A stretch of 64,000 nucleotides of DNA from Earliella scabrosa. Lineage: Eukaryota > Basidiomycota > Agaricomycetes > Polyporales > Polyporaceae. The position numbers and the translations under genes were made by a program. The stretch is taken from contig JABYQQ010000039.1 of the NCBI GenBank assembly GCA_022605405.1, forward strand, positions 82,219-146,218, written 5' to 3'. Shown here in pieces: positions 1-10,401 of the stretch (the first letter of the stretch is position 1; each line of letters opens with the position of its first letter). The notes below the pieces were generated by a model. That model was not told the DNA's origin. It saw only the letters and a program-made list of their open reading frames with translations, and searched no databases.

Positions 1-307
1 GCGAGCCCATACGGTGACGATGGCTCGCTCACAAATAGCCCCCGGGACTTCCAGATCGCACACAACTTCACGTTCCTGTCACGGTTGCGAGGCATCTGAG
101 CTTCCGATCCAGGCTTCAAGCTTCAGGGGGCGCATGGCCGGTTGGTCACGGACCATCTCCACATCTTCCAGATCCAGATTGCATCAGTCTGGTCTATTCT
201 CAAGTAAACAGCTGCGTCCTGTTCCTCGAGTTGAACCCCTTGCCCGCCCTCTCCTCGACCCGCTCCGAGTCTCTAGACCTTCCTCAGTACAATCTTGTCT
301 GTGGACC
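1..307. other. 5' flank of first CFEM gene; no gene seen
   Basis: An open frame runs through this stretch into the CFEM gene, but its upstream part is composition-biased and looks unlike any protein I recognise. The CFEM signal peptide begins at the ATG at 308. I read this stretch as promoter and 5' UTR. Confidence 0.5.
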
Positions 308-1034
308 ATGCGCATCCTCTCTAGCATCTCTGTCGCCTTCGTTCTCATACTCCCCATTGCCGGCGTACATGCCCAGCTGAGAGGGACGACATCTTCCGCT
401 CCGTCCCTATCCACGCCCGGCGTATCTCCCTGCCTGATCAACTGCTTCTCAAAGGCGCTAGCCGAGGCCAACATCTCCGGTTGCGCGTCGTTAGATGGGT
501 AGGTCTCCGTTGAGTTTGCTCGTTCCCAATTTCCTGATTATCATACTGATTACTCATATATCATTGGTGCTCCAGGAACGTGACGACCGGCTTACTCGAG
601 AAGTGCTTATGTCCGAACATTCAGCAGAGTCTGAGCTGCGTCCAGTCCATGTGCGCGCAGGCGGATATCGAGGCACTCCAGCACAGTGTGCAGCCGCTGT
701 GCGCGCTCGGAGAAGGTCAGTCCTATTGTCTAGGAATTTGACTGTTGTACCTCGGGCTGAGTGCTCTATAGCGTCTTCCCGGCCCAGCTCTTCCGCAGTG
801 CCCACTGGTCCAAGTTCTTCACCGTTATATTCCAGTTCTATACCGGATCCTTCGATATCACTGCGTTCAAGCAGCGCCACAACTACAAGCTCTGAAGACT
901 CTCCTCCTCCCACTCTCAACCCGGAGGCCAATGCTGCTGCGAAAGGTTCCCAACTCGGACCCCACTATGGAGGTGTATTCAGCATAAGCCTCGCAATCTT
1001 CGGGGTCGTCGCGGGCGCTGAGTTCGTCTTGTGA
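308..1034 (+). CDS. CFEM-domain GPI-type surface protein 1
   Basis: Three exons, 308-498, 576-715 and 772-1034, give 197 aa; introns are 77 and 56 nt. An N-terminal signal peptide (about residues 1-23, ending VHAQ) leads into a CFEM domain with all eight cysteines, from PCLINC to the last Cys shortly before the second intron. A Ser/Thr/Pro-rich linker and a hydrophobic C-terminus (FSISLAIFGVVAGAEFVL) suggest GPI anchoring. CFEM proteins are fungal surface or secreted proteins; some yeast members bind haem, others act in wall structure or host contact, and nothing here decides between these. The loop between Cys3 and Cys4 is long (ASLDGNVTTGLLEK) and lacks the usual Asp three residues before Cys4. 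First of four tandem same-strand copies. The start was chosen because the signal peptide begins at this ATG. Confidence 0.88.
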
Positions 1035-2991
1035 CTTGTGACGGGGATCGTCTGGGATAATGACTGCAATCAAAGCGGATGGTCCGGGTCGTTATGTCGA
1101 TGTGCTCCTGATTCACGCTGGTCGCCGACGAAAATTCGAACCTCTGTAATAGGGTCCGTGGGGTACTCAAATTTCTGCAGTTCAATACCACTCGTTGTTG
1201 CCTTCAATTTGGGACATCGAGATGGAATGCCAGTGCGTTCTGTCACTGAGGCGTTGAACTATTACTGCCGCTGCTGAATTTGTATATCGATTGGCAGAGG
1301 TGACTTTTCCAGTCTTGAACAGCCCCATTATGCTGTTCAGTTTCGCACAGACGGCTGTCAGTGTCATGTGGCTACGACAGACGTGGATCAAATTTTATGT
1401 TTGTCAGTTTCCCTCAATCACTCAATCGTGCGACTCGCATGGCCCCGCTGAGTCGTCTTTGAATTTGCGATGCTATAGGTATCCTGCTGCGATCTGTACG
1501 GGATGTGCCCTGGCTCGTCCCGCGGCGAGTATAATCAATCCCCCAATTTCAACACTCCTGCGAGGCTATACAGAATGTGGATACAAACGGCTGTTATCAG
1601 ACTCCGTGAAGACTACCAGATGCCAAAGCCGACGTTAGCAGACATTATGCGACTGATCAAAGCTGTGAGTTGCCTTGGACTGGAACGTTTGGACGAGACT
1701 GACCACCGCCGCAACTGATAGCTCGTTCGACAACATCTCGTCGACATGTCCCTCCCGCTCTTCAGAATAAAGCCGTTCGCCATCTTGACCGCACCAAGCA
1801 AAGTACCCGCCTGTCCAATTCCTACTTCCGGCCAGCCGGTCTTATACCTTCAACCCGCACACAACCCCATTCCGGCACATCTACATCATGCGTTATAGTA
1901 TGACACTCCTTCTCAATTACATTGCTTCGTCCTTCAACGGCCTGTATTCGTCTGTCTACTTCAGGGCCAAGTAAGTACGCCACGTTCTATAGTCTTTCGT
2001 GGTTCGGAGTTAGCCGTGATCCAAACAATGTGCCTGAGGAGGAGGGCGCTAACTGGTCGCGTCGCTCTTGTTCTCGACCTCCATCATCATGCAAGCTGAC
2101 TTGTGTCTCTCGTCGAATGCACTACTCTCTTCCCCGCGCTGATGTGGACTTGTCCGTGCATGCTGGAGGCGACGTGAACACGAAAGACCAAGACTTTTGA
2201 TTATCAACATACTTCCGTCTTTCGTGCTGTCCTTGACTCTCGCCAGCTCGATCTGTACTAGCCACGCTGCTGGAGGACCCTCAAACGGACACACCCATGA
2301 AGGTAGGATGGGGCTTGACCTATCAAAAACGCATAGTCTGTGCTCAAGACGGAAGATGCACGACCCCAACAGCATCAAGGGGAACATGGGAAGCCTGCTA
2401 TTCTCGAGATCGGTGCGTTCAGGCTTTCAGCTTCATTCCCTGCATCCTTCCATTGTCTGTTCCGGTCTCCCCATGCATCGAGCATCTGTCTTTCATCCGT
2501 CATTCCTTGCTATCTTCTCTGTTTCGGACGTATGGCGGCGACGCCAGATTCTCTCACTGCCGTTGTACCCCCGCTGTCCATCTTTCCTTCGTCATGTTAT
2601 AGTTTGCGTCCCGTTGTCTAGGTGTTGGAGTGTACATGCTGACCATATTCTCCGTAGCGCAGCACGAGCTAAGTTCCCAAGCGAGCATCGCCGCCGCACC
2701 ATCTACACCCCAGTCGTCTCAGTTCCTTGCAGTCTGTCATCCGAATAACGCTACTTTGCGCACCATCCCAAGCGCGCGAGTAGTACTTCTTCCCTCACCC
2801 TGGTCGTTCGCGTCACTTACGGCGGTACATGCATCACCTTCTTCAGCGTCGTCGGATCGTAACTTATGATGCACGTGCGACCGGCGGAAGTAGGGCGATG
2901 CGACCGCAGGTATCCCTCTTATAGTGCGCTTGCCCTGGCAGCCTCGCTCCCATTTCCTCTTCGTTCCACACAGCCAACCTCGTCTTGCATC
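1035..2991. other. 2-kb spacer between CFEM genes 1 and 2; no confident gene
   Basis: No reading frame here has both a convincing start and coherent splicing. Two hints remain. A short ATG exon at 1889, with a TATA-like CTTATACC upstream, ends in a GTAAGT donor. A hydrophobic leader-like stretch (about 2199-2270) follows a TTG, not an ATG. No CFEM cysteine pattern is visible. It could hold a degenerate gene or only regulatory DNA. Confidence 0.4.
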
Positions 2992-3605
2992 ATGATCTTC
3001 AACTCCCTATACGCTATCACTCTTTTGCTTCCTCTCGTCAATGTATATGCCCAGAGCGGATCGACAACTGCTCCTCCTCCTCAGACCACTGGTGTCACTC
3101 CCTGCTTGTTCCAATGCGTCGCACAGGCTCAGAATAGCTCGACGTCTGGAAGCTGCAACCCTTCGGACACGTGAGTTAACAGTGAATGTCTGCTATATGA
3201 CAGGTCGACTGACATGTATCAACTTGACTTGCACAGTAGCCCGACCCCTGAGAACATCGTGAACTGTGTCTGCCCAAACATACAGCAGATCCTCAACTGT
3301 GCACAGTCTTCGTGCTCCGACGCGGAGGTCCAAGCCATCCAGAGCGTCCAGCCGCTGTGTCCATCGGGGTCAGGTCAGTTCGAACTTCGTCGTGACATTC
3401 CTCCAATATCAGTCAGTGCACATCGCTGACCATCACTCGTTCATCCTCAGCGACCAATGGGTCCTCGACTGCACCGCCCAATGCGAACACCGGCAATGCT
3501 GCGACGGCGCTCAACCCTGCTGCGTTGGGGCTCGAGCATGGTGGCGTAGTCCGATGCCTGGGTCTGGCCCTCGTCGGAGTTGTTGCGGGCGCTGCGATCC
3601 TCTGA
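2992..3605 (+). CDS. CFEM-domain GPI-type surface protein 2
   Basis: Exons 2992-3170, 3237-3373 and 3451-3605 encode 156 aa. The signal peptide (MIFNSLYAITLLLPLVNVYA) is followed by a CFEM domain with eight Cys (PCLFQC ... CVCPNIQQ ... CAQSSC ... PLC), a short Asn/Ala linker and a hydrophobic GPI-type end (LGLALVGVVAGAAIL). Intron phases (2 then 1) and positions equal those of the other three copies. Like copy 1, and unlike copies 3 and 4, the Cys3-Cys4 loop is long and has no Asp at Cys4 minus 3. Its shared NIQQ-L-C motif makes copy 1 the closest neighbour. The Ser/Thr stalk is much shorter than in copies 3 and 4, so the domain would sit nearer the membrane. Function beyond the family is unknown. 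Confidence 0.88.
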
Positions 3606-4345
3606 GCGAGACAGAAAAGGGCTCCAGCATGCATGCGGTGCGGGCGATCTTTGGGAAGCTTCGCTTTTCCTTGACAACGTGAGAAGGAATGCTACACGTG
3701 TACACGCCTCGCGGTATATATCTCTGCGTTTTCCGGTGAAACCCTAACTTTGTGAGCGTTAGTTGCCGCTCATCCGCCACCCGACTCTCCCATTATCCCC
3801 GCTGGACAGGCTGTACAGGTAACACGGCGATGTAAAAGTGCGGGAAAATGACTGCGTCAGATGCTGCTGCTCGCAGTCGAACATCGGAACGGGGAATGTT
3901 TGCCTTCATGAAGGTTCCAGGTGCCACCCCATCGGATATGAAGATTCATGCGACTCGGATCGACTTCATGATATGTATGCTGCCTTGTCGTAATGCTCTT
4001 CTTGCCATCTCCATAGCTTACCACTATGTTCTCTAGCATCAATGTAGGCACCCGATTCGGAGGCGGCAATAGGCCCTTCGACAGGTTGAACTTGAACAGA
4101 CGGGACTGGACGGCGGAGTCAAGCACCATGAGAACCTCAGCGGATCCCGAGCGTCATCCGCCACCGAACATCCTGTCTAATCTTGTCCACCGTGACGTGA
4201 ATATGGAAGTGAACGCCATCACAATCCAATCTCCGGTGGATCCTTCCTCTCCGTATAAAGGCTCTCCCCCGCGTGTCAGCTTCACTCTGCCTCGCTTTGC
4301 TCCTCCCATATCGTCTCACCCTGACTACGGTGTGCTTCCGTGAAC
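3606..4345. other. Intergenic spacer with promoter of CFEM gene 3
   Basis: No gene is evident; the frames here are short. The 3' half carries the CCAAT and TATA elements of the next CFEM gene. Confidence 0.5.
4226..4260 (+). promoter_or_regulatory. CCAAT and TATA box of CFEM gene 3
   Basis: CCAAT at 4226-4230 and TATAAAG at 4254-4260 lie 120 and 92 bp upstream of the ATG at 4346. This is a classical core-promoter arrangement and supports the chosen start. Confidence 0.6.
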
Positions 4346-5293
4346 ATGACCATCATGAATGTCTCCGTGTTCGCCATCCTCGCCGCCCTCGCCGGTGTAC
4401 ACGGCCAAAGCAGCCCCTCGTCTGCCCCTCTCCCAACCTCGACCACAGGCATCTCTCCCTGTATCCTCACTTGCGTCGCACAGGCGGGGTCTGCCACAGG
4501 CTGCAGTCTGTAAGTGAACATTGAATATTCGAACTTCGAATTTCAACTTCGCACGACCAGCTCCTGACGTCATTCTTTCTTCTTGCGCTCATAGTGCGGA
4601 CGTTTCGTGCGTCTGCACGAACCAGCCGTTCCAACAGCAGATCATCAACTGTCTCCAGACGTCGTGCTCTCCGAGCGATCTCCAGGCGGTTCAAGTAATC
4701 CAGCAGCAGCTGTGCGGTACAGGTTCGTTGTTCTTCCTTGTGTATCATGTTTTCGAGTCCCCGGAGTGGGATGTGTCGACTTGACACGTCTCGTCCGCTT
4801 CGCCACGTCCTCACTTATCTCAATAAGGATCTCAACGACGATACCCTGGTTGCTGTCAACTGACGAATGATTTGCTTTAGGAGCGAGCAGCGTCAGCGGA
4901 TCGTTCAGTAGTCGATCCACCAGCATCGGCTCTGCGACACCGCCGCTACCCTCCCTCTCCCTGTCCATCACAAGCGCTGTGTCTTCGCCAGGCAGCATCA
5001 CCTCGATCCCGTCCTCCGGTATCAGCCCAAGTCTCACCGCACCTCTTTCGTCCGCCTTCCCCTCCAACCTCAGCAGCGCAGCCTCCTCCGCAGCGTCCGT
5101 GGCATCCTCACTTGGGAGCGCCGCTTCGTCTGCCTCCTCCGTCGCAGCTTCGCTCAGCAGCGTTGCCTCTTCCGGCGCGGCAAACACCAATAATGCAGCG
5201 CATGCGTTGAAGATTGGACCCAAGGTTGGCAGCTTGGTCGGCGTGGGCGTCGCCATCGTCGGAGTGGTGGCGGGTGCCGCACTTGTCTTGTGA
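4346..5293 (+). CDS. CFEM-domain GPI-type surface protein 3
   Basis: Exons 4346-4509, 4595-4722 and 4881-5293 encode 234 aa. A signal peptide (to about VHGQ) precedes an eight-Cys CFEM domain (PCILTC ... GCSLADVSCVC ... CLQTSC ... QLC). The canonical Asp lies three residues before Cys4 (D in ADVSC), the position that binds haem iron in characterised CFEM proteins. A long Ser/Ala-rich stalk (about residues 100-205, many AASS repeats) and a hydrophobic tail (VGVAIVGVVAGAALVL) mark a GPI-anchored wall protein. The second intron is unusually long (158 nt) for this locus. A second in-frame ATG at 4355 is a possible start. This copy and copy 4 share the compact Cys3-Cys4 loop. Confidence 0.9.
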
Positions 5294-5790
5294 GCTCAAT
5301 AAAGGTCGATGGATGTAATGCTGTACCTTCCGCAATGGACAAAAGCGATCGCGACCGAGTACGTGCTGCAGGTGGAGAACCAGATGCCATCGCACTTGGG
5401 TGGGCCTGGCAGTTCTGCTGTGCCACAATCTGGTCTCGGAGGAAGATCGTACGAGCTGCTGTCGAGCTCGAGTCGAGATGCCCGGGTCGCCCGTAGGTCA
5501 CAGACTTGCTGACGGTGACATGACAAGCCGAAGCATGGAACCGCGATAATGCAGTCCCAAATCTGTCACCAGTCGTCTCTTACGATCAGCGAACGAGGAA
5601 GCGCCTCAAACCCGAAACATGGCTGCGACCAGGATGCGTTTTCATCAAGTCTACTGTCTCATCTCTGTTGACGTGGCTCACATCAGGTCACCTCTAGAAC
5701 CTCCACAGAGCCCTACAAAGTCACTGTAGTCCCACCCATCCTACCGTCGTCCCCTCCCCATCGCGTCGACTTGGACCTCTCACCTGTACC
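5294..5790. other. Intergenic spacer between CFEM genes 3 and 4
   Basis: About 500 bp without a supportable gene. Pyrimidine-rich runs at 5730-5790, just before the next ATG, are typical of fungal promoters. I see no TATA box. Confidence 0.5.
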
Positions 5791-6760
5791 ATGATGAACG
5801 ACCTCAACGTTCTGTCAGCGCTCGCTCTTCTGACCGCAGTCACTGTAGCGGGCGCACAGGACATACCACTGCCGAGCATCCCAGCTGTAGCCGGTACGGA
5901 AGGCATCACACCCTGCATCCTCCATTGTATCGGATCCACCCCCGGATGCGCGTTGTAAGTCACCACTGAGCTTTTGGAGCCACAACCTCTTAGAACGTTT
6001 CGAACCCGCGCCCTTCCGTACTGACCTCCGAGCACAGCGCAGACATCTCTTGCTTCTGCACGAACGTGGAATTTCAGCTGGGCCTTCTCAACTGCATCCG
6101 ATCCGCATGCCCTGACGAGGTCCAGGACGCAGCGGGCCTCCAGTCGTCGTTCTGTGGTCCGACCAGTGAGTTCATTCTCTGCAGATGCTTACTTCTGCCC
6201 CCGTCGCCTTGTCACTACCTATGACACCTATCCGGGAGAACCATGATGTCAACGCACTCTTCATGCATGACACTGACCTATGCATTGTAGCCGTCAGCCT
6301 CAGCTCCACCGTTGTCCCCAGTACAACCAGCTCCAGCACCGTGTCCAGCTCGACCAGCACCAGTAGTGCGTGGAGCACGGTCGGCAACAGCGAGAGCGGC
6401 AGCAACAGTACCACCATCACATCCACCGCCTCCAAGTCACCCCACTCCAGCCACCCAAACACTTCCACCTCGGCCCCCGGCTCGGATTCATCCATTACTT
6501 CCGTCTCTGCCTCGAGCAGCGTCCCGTCCTCGTACAGCTCACTTCCCTCGCTGCTTCCGTCCCTCTCGACTTCACTCAGGGCGCCCAGCGCGCCTCTCGC
6601 GACCGTCGTTTCGACCATCACCAACGACACGGGAAGCACACCGTCCGGTGCGAACGCGAGCAACGCCGCGACTCGGCTCAAGGCTGGCCGCATGCTGGTC
6701 GCTAGAATCATCACCGTTGGCCTCGTAGGAATCATCAGCGCGGTGCTCATCGAGCATTGA
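5791..6760 (+). CDS. CFEM-domain GPI-type surface protein 4
   Basis: Exons 5791-5954, 6038-6165 and 6291-6760 encode 253 aa. A signal peptide (LALLTAVTVAGAQ) precedes an eight-Cys CFEM domain (PCILHC ... GCAFADISCFC ... CIRSAC ... SFC), with the canonical Asp before Cys4. The stalk of about 130 residues is dominated by Ser and Thr and is probably O-glycosylated; the hydrophobic end (ARIITVGLVGIISAVLIEH) suggests GPI anchoring. Exons 1 and 2 have exactly the lengths of copy 3 (164 and 128 nt), so copies 3 and 4 are sister duplicates that differ mainly in the stalk. Two consecutive ATGs open the gene. Confidence 0.9.
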
Positions 6761-7758
6761 TTAATATTGATTAACCAGAATAGTGCTCGGAACGGTGGAG
6801 AATGTACGCTGTCGGGAGACGATGCTAGATGGGGCCTCAAATAGATATCGGAGTGGTGTACGAACAGTCGATCGACGTGGGGCTTGCGCTTGTACATGCT
6901 CGTTCTGCCAACATACTTTCTTGAGCTCACCAGAGATCGCGCGGACTGGTCGGATCCCTCTTCAAGCCAACCGACGAGGACGAACGCACCTGCGATCGGT
7001 CATGATGACATGGACGACATGTGAACGTGTATGTGTATGTATTGATTGACCCAAGCGGTGACCGTGAACCGAAGCACAGGCTTACAGCAGCTATAATGTA
7101 CCAGCGACGAATGGAGGAGGAAGGCTTGACAAGAGAATGGGGCACGAGTAACGAGATACGGATACAGATCAGAGCAGCGTGCGATATGGGGCTGATACAG
7201 ACCCGAGATGGTGACGTGAGAGACGTGAACAACACAGATGAAATATAGGATGCGGGATGCGGGATGCGAGGCACGGGATGGAGATCAGGCGCAGTCAACG
7301 CACATATAGATTGTTTCATGCGAGCTGTTCCACGAGGTAGGGCAGATACAGGAGTTGGAGGCAGAGATGGAAGGCAGGATGGGGTGAGATGGGGCAAGGA
7401 ACGGGGGGTGACGACTGAGAGGCACGGACAGCGACAGCAGACAGACAGGGAGGGACCTAGATCCGGGGGCAGGGATTTACTGTAGTATGGAATAAATATA
7501 TCGCACGACCTGGTCTTCTATGGATCGAGCAAGAATGAACGAACAAGCCGCGCGAAAGGATACGACAGGGGGAAGGGGGAAGGGCGTGATGGACGGTACG
7601 GCGTCGGAGAGGCAGCGCGGATGAGCGCCAACAAGAAAGCGAATGGGCTTGAGGCCCGAGGGAGATCCATGCTGCGCATGCGGAGCGAGTCCCGGCTGAA
7701 CCTCGGTCAGGTCCTAAGCATTCCTGATACCAGCTGCTGACCAGGAGCCGCGCCTGCT
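6761..7758. other. Convergent intergenic region; simple repeats
   Basis: The region lies between the 3' ends of CFEM gene 4 and the RhoGAP gene. It contains a short tandem repeat of GGGATGC units near 7250-7275 and purine-rich tracts. No gene is supportable. Confidence 0.5.
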
Positions 7759-10401
7759 TCAAAACTCGAAAGCGGTGCCGTGGCTCTGAGGACGCGGGGA
7801 GCAGCGGCTTGAGCCCCCTGAACCTGAACCTGGACCCGAGCCCCGAGAACCCCGCGAACCCCCTGAACCTGAACCTGGGCGCGAGTGCCAGCTGGACGTT
7901 CCGTCGTACTCGGACTCGGGAGGAGACGACCCGTCTGCGCCCAAAACTCGTCAGTCGAATCTAATTCATAGAGGTGCGGTAAGAGAAGAAGACTCACTTG
8001 AATGCGCGCTGCCGGCTTTTTCGTGGGCGGCGAAGAGGCGAGAGGTTATTCCCGAGAAAGAGAACCCGTCTTCGTCTACCAGAGCAAGAGGGGAAAAGGT
8101 CAGGTCGATGAAGCTTGCATGGAAGGATACTAGCAGCCAAGGTGCTCACCATAGTCAAACGCCGTCCGAGCGCGCGCCTGCACGTCCAACAAGCACCCCG
8201 GCTCTCCAAACGGCGTGCGCACGCCCAGTGAAGGTTCCTCGCTCTCGCCGGTCGACAAGCTCGTGACCGACCCGCCGCCATCCGACGAGATAGACGCAGA
8301 ATGCGGCCTCGCGAAAAACGCATAGCCCTTCGCAGCGCCAGACCCAGACCCAACAGCAGAACATGGAGAAGCACAACGCGATGACGCGCCGCTCCTGCTC
8401 TGCCTCGGCGTGAGACTCGACGGTGGCGGGGGCATCCGCGGAGAACACTCGCCAAACGCCCTGCTTTCAACGTCCTCACCAACCCGCCCGTCTTCCTCCT
8501 CCCTATCGCCCCCGACCTCGAACAACCCATCCGAGATCCTGACCCACCGCTCGAGGAGCCACATCAAGACAGCATGTCGCATGCTCGACGCTCCTGCGGC
8601 GAGCGCGCGCCCAAACATGCACGCGACGTCCTCGAGCGTGATACCGTTGTCGGGCGAGAGCGGGAGCTGGGTAAAGAACGCGAGGAGATACGCAAAGAGC
8701 GACGCGAGCGGGGGCGGCGCGAGCCGCAGCAAGTGCTGCGCCACGACGATCTGCCGCGACTCGGCCGCGAACCGCTGTTCGCCCGGCGTCATGAGCAGCG
8801 CGGCCGGAGAGGGGAACGAAAGCGGCGGTGCAGAGCGGGCGCGAGCGTGCGTCTGCTGTGCGTGTCCGTGTGGGGACAGGGGAGAGGAGGCAGCCTGCTC
8901 AGAGCCTTCGCTGGCGTCTGTTTCGGCGTCTGTCTGCAGGAGCGAGGGCAGCACGCAGAGCCGGTGCAGCGCCGCAGTCAGGTTCTCGTCGAGCAGCGGT
9001 TCTGGAAGCACGTCCAGGTACGTCTTGAGCAGAGCGCAGATATCCGCCATGGACTCCTTGCGCAGTGACGCCCGTGTGATGGATGGAGTGGGGATGACAG
9101 GTGGGCACGGATGGTCCTCTGCTGCTGTCACCGCTGCATAGTTGGTCGTCGACACCGCTGCGGGCGGCAGAGGAAGATCGAAGTTTGATACCAGCTTCGC
9201 CAGGCGGGTGCGGTGAGGCACAGCGCGGAACAGGCCGGGCTGATATATCCCTGCACGATGGGGCGATGTGGCGCAACGGCCCCATGCGGCGTGAGCGACC
9301 AAGGGTACGACTGAATGGCAGAAGAGATAACCACTGACCGGTACGATTCAGTTCCTCGACGCACGCGTACACAACCCAGGGTACGTGGTGCTGGAAGCCG
9401 CCGAGCGCTGTGGCCATCGAAGCGCATCTGACCGCCACGCTCACGGGCGTGCCGAACGTCTCTGTGCAAAGAAGCCGGTCAGATCGCATGCACGCACGCC
9501 CCCCGCTTCTCCCTCTCTCGCGAGCGCGCAGGAACATGGACGTACTGCAGTCTCCGCCGAGCGGGTCTGGGCCAAACTGTGAAGGGCGGCGCTGCTGCAC
9601 GCTCCAGCGCTCGACAACGTGTTGGACGTCTAGGCAGTCGTCGAGCTGCACGCCTTCCTGGTCGAGCGTGCTCCTCAGGGACCACAGCACGCTGCGTGGG
9701 CTAGATGGCGAGAAGACGGGTATCGAGGCAGGCTGCGAGGTCGATCGAGGACGCGATGGGACGTGGGTCGGCGATGTCCGCTGTGGGACGCGCACCGAGC
9801 GCGCGCGAGGACGCACGCCGTACGAGGCTGACAGCTCGGGATGGTCCCAGACATAGCTGCCGTTTGACGAGGGCTCACGCGCGGGCCTGCCGAGCAGAGC
9901 AGCTGAAGAATCCTCCCAATGTGGCGTCCCTCTTGCTGGCTCGGCGCGAGGGGAGACAAGAGAGAAGGACGGACCCTGTCCGCACGCGCGCGCAAGACGA
10001 TCCGACTCCATGTCGATGGGAGGGAGACCGTTCAGCTTGAGGTGCGCGAAGGTGGAGGCTGACATGGGAGGTCGATCGGGTGTCTTGTACGAGGTGCTAG
10101 CGGGAGGAGAGGAAAGAGGAGCATCTGGCTGAGCAAGAGATCGCCTGATAGCGCGCGGAGTGGCGGGTGCAGACAAGCAGCCCGGGATCCGCTCGAATGG
10201 GACAATAGACGGTTGCTGCGCGGAGGGCGGGTGGAGAGTAGATCGCGCCCACTGAGAGGCCTCGTAGCCCGTCTTGCCCGTGTTGCGCGTGCTCGGTCCC
10301 GGGACGCTGCCGAAGTCGTCGCGAGGGTGCGGAAGATGCGGATTGAAGGTCGAGTATGACGGCGGTGGCGAGAAGATGGGCGCGTGTACGGACCAGGACA
10401 T
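7759..10401 (-). CDS. RhoGAP-domain protein (Rho GTPase activator)
   Basis: Five minus-strand exons, 10401-9546, 9461-9339, 9250-8150, 8075-7998 and 7934-7759, encode 777 aa. Residues 1-285 are a Pro/Ser/Arg-rich region expected to be disordered. The RhoGAP fold spans about 287-575: it opens with FGTPVSVAVR, has the arginine finger in GLFR (R335), then LLKTYLDVLPEPLL (about 400-413) and the LPLSPDNGITLEDVACMFG helix near 523-540. A low-complexity insertion sits between the last two motifs. The C-terminus is Gly/Ser-rich with a repeated PGSGSGGS unit. Such proteins stimulate GTP hydrolysis by Rho/Cdc42-type GTPases and act in polarity and cytokinesis. The domain only appears after removing the 84- and 88-nt introns. 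The first in-frame ATG (10401) was taken as start; the frame stays open upstream, so the N-terminus is uncertain. Confidence 0.85.

Noticed and set aside
6172..6930. 252-aa minus-strand ORF opposite CFEM gene 4
   Set aside because: It is the antisense shadow of the Ser/Thr-rich stalk; the plus strand has the signal peptide, CFEM cysteines and matching introns.
8410..9141. 243-aa plus-strand ORF across the RhoGAP gene
   Set aside because: It is antisense to the RhoGAP domain, which carries the Arg finger and LPEPLL motifs on the minus strand.
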